Of a DNA stretch of 43,189 bases, positions 41,268-43,189 are shown piece by piece (position 1 is the first letter of the stretch; each line of letters starts with the position of its first letter). The position numbers were made by a program, and so were the translations under genes. Origin of the DNA: Rhodoferax sp. (GTDB taxonomy: Bacteria > Pseudomonadota > Gammaproteobacteria > Burkholderiales > Burkholderiaceae_C); contig JAUXWC010000020.1 in NCBI GenBank assembly GCA_030685025.1, positions 1 through 43,189 on the forward strand, written 5' to 3'. The notes beneath the pieces were generated by a model. The model saw only the letters and a program-made list of their open reading frames with translations, made no database searches and was not told the origin of the DNA.

Positions 41268-42530
41268 TCACTGCCGCGCGGCGACCGAACCGGCCCAGGC
41301 CAGCCCGGCGGCAACGCCGCCAAAGCGATCACCGTGGACCATGGTGGCCCCCGCAAAAGTCTGTTCCAGCGCCTGCACCAATGGTGCAAGGCCTGATGAG
41401 CCACCGGTCAGGTAAACGGCATCGATGTGGCGCCGGCCACTGCTGGCCACGCACTGGCGGGCGCATTGCACGATCTTGTCAAGCTGCAGTTGCAGTGTCT
41501 GGCGCAGCGCCTGCGGCGTCAGGTCGGCGTGCAAGCCGCGCTCAATGCAGGCGAGATCAATCCCGGCTGCGTCCGCCGAGTTGGCGCAGGCGATCTTGGC
41601 GGCTTCCACATGTGCCAGAAGCTGATGACCCTGGCGCTCCTGCAGCACCTGCATCAAGCGTCGATGCAGCAGGGTGCTGTTGTAGGCGGTCCTAAGCTCT
41701 GCCGCGTGGTGCAGGCGCTGGCGCGTGTAGGCGTGATGGATCAGGTGCCAGGTCGACAGGTCGTGGAAGATGCCGGATGGAACCTGGCGTCCGCTTGGCC
41801 CGATGTGACCGAGACCGAGCAGTGGCATGACCAGTTCAAGGTTGAGCAGGCGGTCGAAGTCGGTTCCGCCCAGATGCACGCCGCTGGTCGCCAGCACGTC
41901 GTGGGCGCGCTCGGGGTCATTGCGCCGCGCTGGCCCGAGTTGGATTACCGTGAAATCGGAGGTGCCACCACCAATGTCCACCACCAGGGTGGTGGTTTCG
42001 CGCTCGACACGACGCTCGAAATCGAAGGCGGCCGCGATCGGTTCGAGTTGAAAGTAGACCGACTCAAAACCTGCCGCGTGCGCGGCGCGTGCCAGAGTCG
42101 CTTGCGCCTGGGCATCGCGTTGCGGGTCGTCGTCCACGAAATGCACCGGTCGACCCAGCATCGCGTCGACCACCGGGTGGCCCAGTTGTTGCTCGCTACG
42201 AACCTTCAGCACCTTGAAGAACAGCACAACAATGTCGAAGAAACTCACCAGTTGGCCGTTGATCACGGTGCGCTCATCCATCAGCCGGCTGCCCAGCAGG
42301 CTCTTGATGGCGCGCATCAATCGCCCGCCGTGAATCTGGTCCTGTGTCGCGGTCAGGTAGGCCTGAAGGGCCGCTGAACCATAGTGCACCTGCGCGCTTT
42401 CAGCGCAGAAGTAAAGCGCCGTGGGCATGGTGGTGCGATCGGCTTCCAGTGCAATTGGGCACAGCGTGCCGTTGGCGCTGACGTAGGCTGCGGCCGAGTT
42501 CGAGGTTCCAAAGTCGATGCCCAGCATCAC
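41268..42530 (-). CDS. Hsp70-family (YegD-like) ATPase
   Basis: A 420-residue actin-fold ATPase without a DnaK substrate-binding domain, the size of YegD. Phosphate 1 is M-L-G-I-D-F-G-T-S-N-S; phosphate 2 is V-V-D-I-G-G-G-T-S-D-F. The adenosine region has V-Y-L-T-G-G-S-S-G-L-A-P. The family's role is unknown, but members are considered divergent chaperones. The gene follows the serine hydrolase with an ATGA overlap at 42527-42530. Confidence 0.93.
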   Translation of the reverse strand: MMLGIDFGTSNSAAAYVSANGTLCPIALEADRTTMPTALYFCAESAQVHYGSAALQAYLTATQDQIHGGRLMRAIKSLLGSRLMDERTVINGQLVSFFDIVVLFFKVLKVRSEQQLGHPVVDAMLGRPVHFVDDDPQRDAQAQATLARAAHAAGFESVYFQLEPIAAAFDFERRVERETTTLVVDIGGGTSDFTVIQLGPARRNDPERAHDVLATSGVHLGGTDFDRLLNLELVMPLLGLGHIGPSGRQVPSGIFHDLSTWHLIHHAYTRQRLHHAAELRTAYNSTLLHRRLMQVLQERQGHQLLAHVEAAKIACANSADAAGIDLACIERGLHADLTPQALRQTLQLQLDKIVQCARQCVASSGRRHIDAVYLTGGSSGLAPLVQALEQTFAGATMVHGDRFGGVAAGLAWAGSVAARQ

Positions 42531-43189
42531 GCCTCGGGCGCCTTGCCGGTGTGTGCCAGCACGGCGCGCAAGAACTGCGCAATATCCGCCACTTCCTGCG
42601 GGTGCACGCTGTGCCCCATCTCGTAGCTGTGCCAGTCAACGCGATAGCCAAGGCTGCTCAGGGTCTGTCTGGATGCGGCAGCCCTGTCCATCGGCACAAC
42701 CGGGTCGTCGTTGCCGTGCGCCATGAAGATGGGTGTCGTCTGGTTGGCGGCGCTGCGTTGGCTGCCAAGTGTGTCGGCCAGCGGCAGGTAGCCCGACAGC
42801 GCAATGATGCCGGCCAGTGGCATGGGATGACGCAAGCCGGTGTGCAGGGCCATGGCACTGCCTTGCGAAAAGCCCGCCAGGACTATCGCCCCGGGTGCGA
42901 TGCCGCGCAGAACCTCATTTGCGATCAGGGCTTCGATGGCCATGGCCGACCTGCCTATGCCGTCGCGGTCTTCGTCGTGGACCAGGGCGGTACCTCGAAT
43001 GTCGTACCAGGCCGGCATGACGTAGCCGCCGTTGAGCGTGACCGCCATCGCCGGTGCGTGTGGAAAGACAAAGCGAATCGCCGGACAGCCGCTCAGGTCA
43101 AGCTCGTCCACCAGTGGCGCAAAGTCGTTTCCGTCCGCGCCAAGTCCGTGCAGCCAGATCACGGCCGCGCGCGGCTCATTGGCGCTGTC
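42527..43189 (-). CDS. Alpha/beta hydrolase (carboxylesterase/YpfH-type), 5' end outside window
   Basis: The frame reads to the right edge, so the start lies outside. A GTG at 43162 is the first internal start, but coding sequence runs beyond it (A-N-E-P-R-A-A before V-I-W-L-H-G-L-G-A-D-G-N-D-F). The oxyanion motif H-G-L-G is followed by the nucleophile elbow G-F-S-Q-G-S and Asp in H-G-N-D-D-P-V-V-P. The histidine is in M-G-H-S-V. This is the phospholipase/carboxylesterase family, which cleaves short ester or acyl groups. It is upstream of and coupled to the Hsp70-like gene. Confidence 0.9.
   Translation of the reverse strand, partial: DSANEPRAAVIWLHGLGADGNDFAPLVDELDLSGCPAIRFVFPHAPAMAVTLNGGYVMPAWYDIRGTALVHDEDRDGIGRSAMAIEALIANEVLRGIAPGAIVLAGFSQGSAMALHTGLRHPMPLAGIIALSGYLPLADTLGSQRSAANQTTPIFMAHGNDDPVVPMDRAAASRQTLSSLGYRVDWHSYEMGHSVHPQEVADIAQFLRAVLAHTGKAPEA

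Noticed and set aside
1-43189. CRISPR arrays, rRNA, plasmid or phage replication origins
   Set aside because: No regularly spaced direct repeats, rRNA-like segments or iteron clusters were seen anywhere in the window.

Overview
The window reads as chromosome from a betaproteobacterium, most likely Burkholderiales of the Comamonadaceae type. This is inferred from the high-GC codon use of most genes, the coxB-coxA-cox11-DUF2970-coxC-DUF2909-SURF1-CtaA-CtaB-SCO gene order, the Bug-type binding protein and a CIRCE element in front of rpoH. No tRNA, rRNA or CRISPR array was seen. Both ends cut through genes.

Region 1 (about 1-6.1 kb) is accessory DNA, visibly richer in A/T than the rest. It holds an IS-like gene start, a lipoprotein whose signal peptide is cut off, several orphan hypothetical genes, a 46-codon fragment of a T5orf172/GIY-YIG-like domain, a gene-free stretch with a long inverted repeat, a complete AbiEi/AbiEii toxin-antitoxin operon with its promoter and a candidate operator, and an AlpA-like helix-turn-helix gene. 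Two look-alike terminator modules stand on either side of the AbiE block.

Region 2 (6.2-9.6 kb, minus strand) is a three-gene signalling cluster: an exported FecR-domain protein, a membrane-anchored c-type haem sensor that ends at its HAMP domain, and a Hanks-type Ser/Thr kinase with a duplicated C-terminal domain. Region 3 (9.6-13.0 kb, minus) encodes an exported redox set: a cytochrome c5-like lipoprotein, a sugar-lactone-oxidase-like flavoprotein and a D-threonine-aldolase-like PLP protein. Region 4 (13.2-19.0 kb) has a small lipoprotein, then an ABC exporter, a LolA-like periplasmic protein and an outer-membrane barrel, with a divergent AraC regulator. Region 5 (19.0-21.9 kb) has a neutral ceramidase and a divergent TetR regulator. 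A 16-bp palindrome between ceramidase and TetR recurs in front of the region 3 operon, so TetR probably controls both.

Region 6 (21.9-25.4 kb) holds an orphan ParA, a MaoC-like dehydratase, TrmL, ComF and a BioC-like methyltransferase. Region 7 (25.5-34.8 kb) is a full cytochrome c oxidase locus, with subunit II carrying a fused haem c, plus haem O/A synthesis and copper/haem assembly factors. Region 8 (34.8-43.2 kb) has a Bug-type solute-binding protein, rpoH under CIRCE, a Crp/Fnr-like regulator, a DUF2946 protein, a Deg/HtrA-like protease, a two-helix potassium-channel protein with an RCK domain, an Hsp70-like ATPase and a cut-off serine hydrolase. Palindromic repeats (five copies) lie between the genes at 34.8-37.2 kb.

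The leads most likely to be new are the shared TetR operator linking ceramidase to the exported redox operon, the haem sensor/FecR/kinase cluster, and a roughly 65-bp repeat that carries a Shine-Dalgarno to the start of two unrelated genes and, in one of them, fuses an ABC ATPase in frame to its permease.
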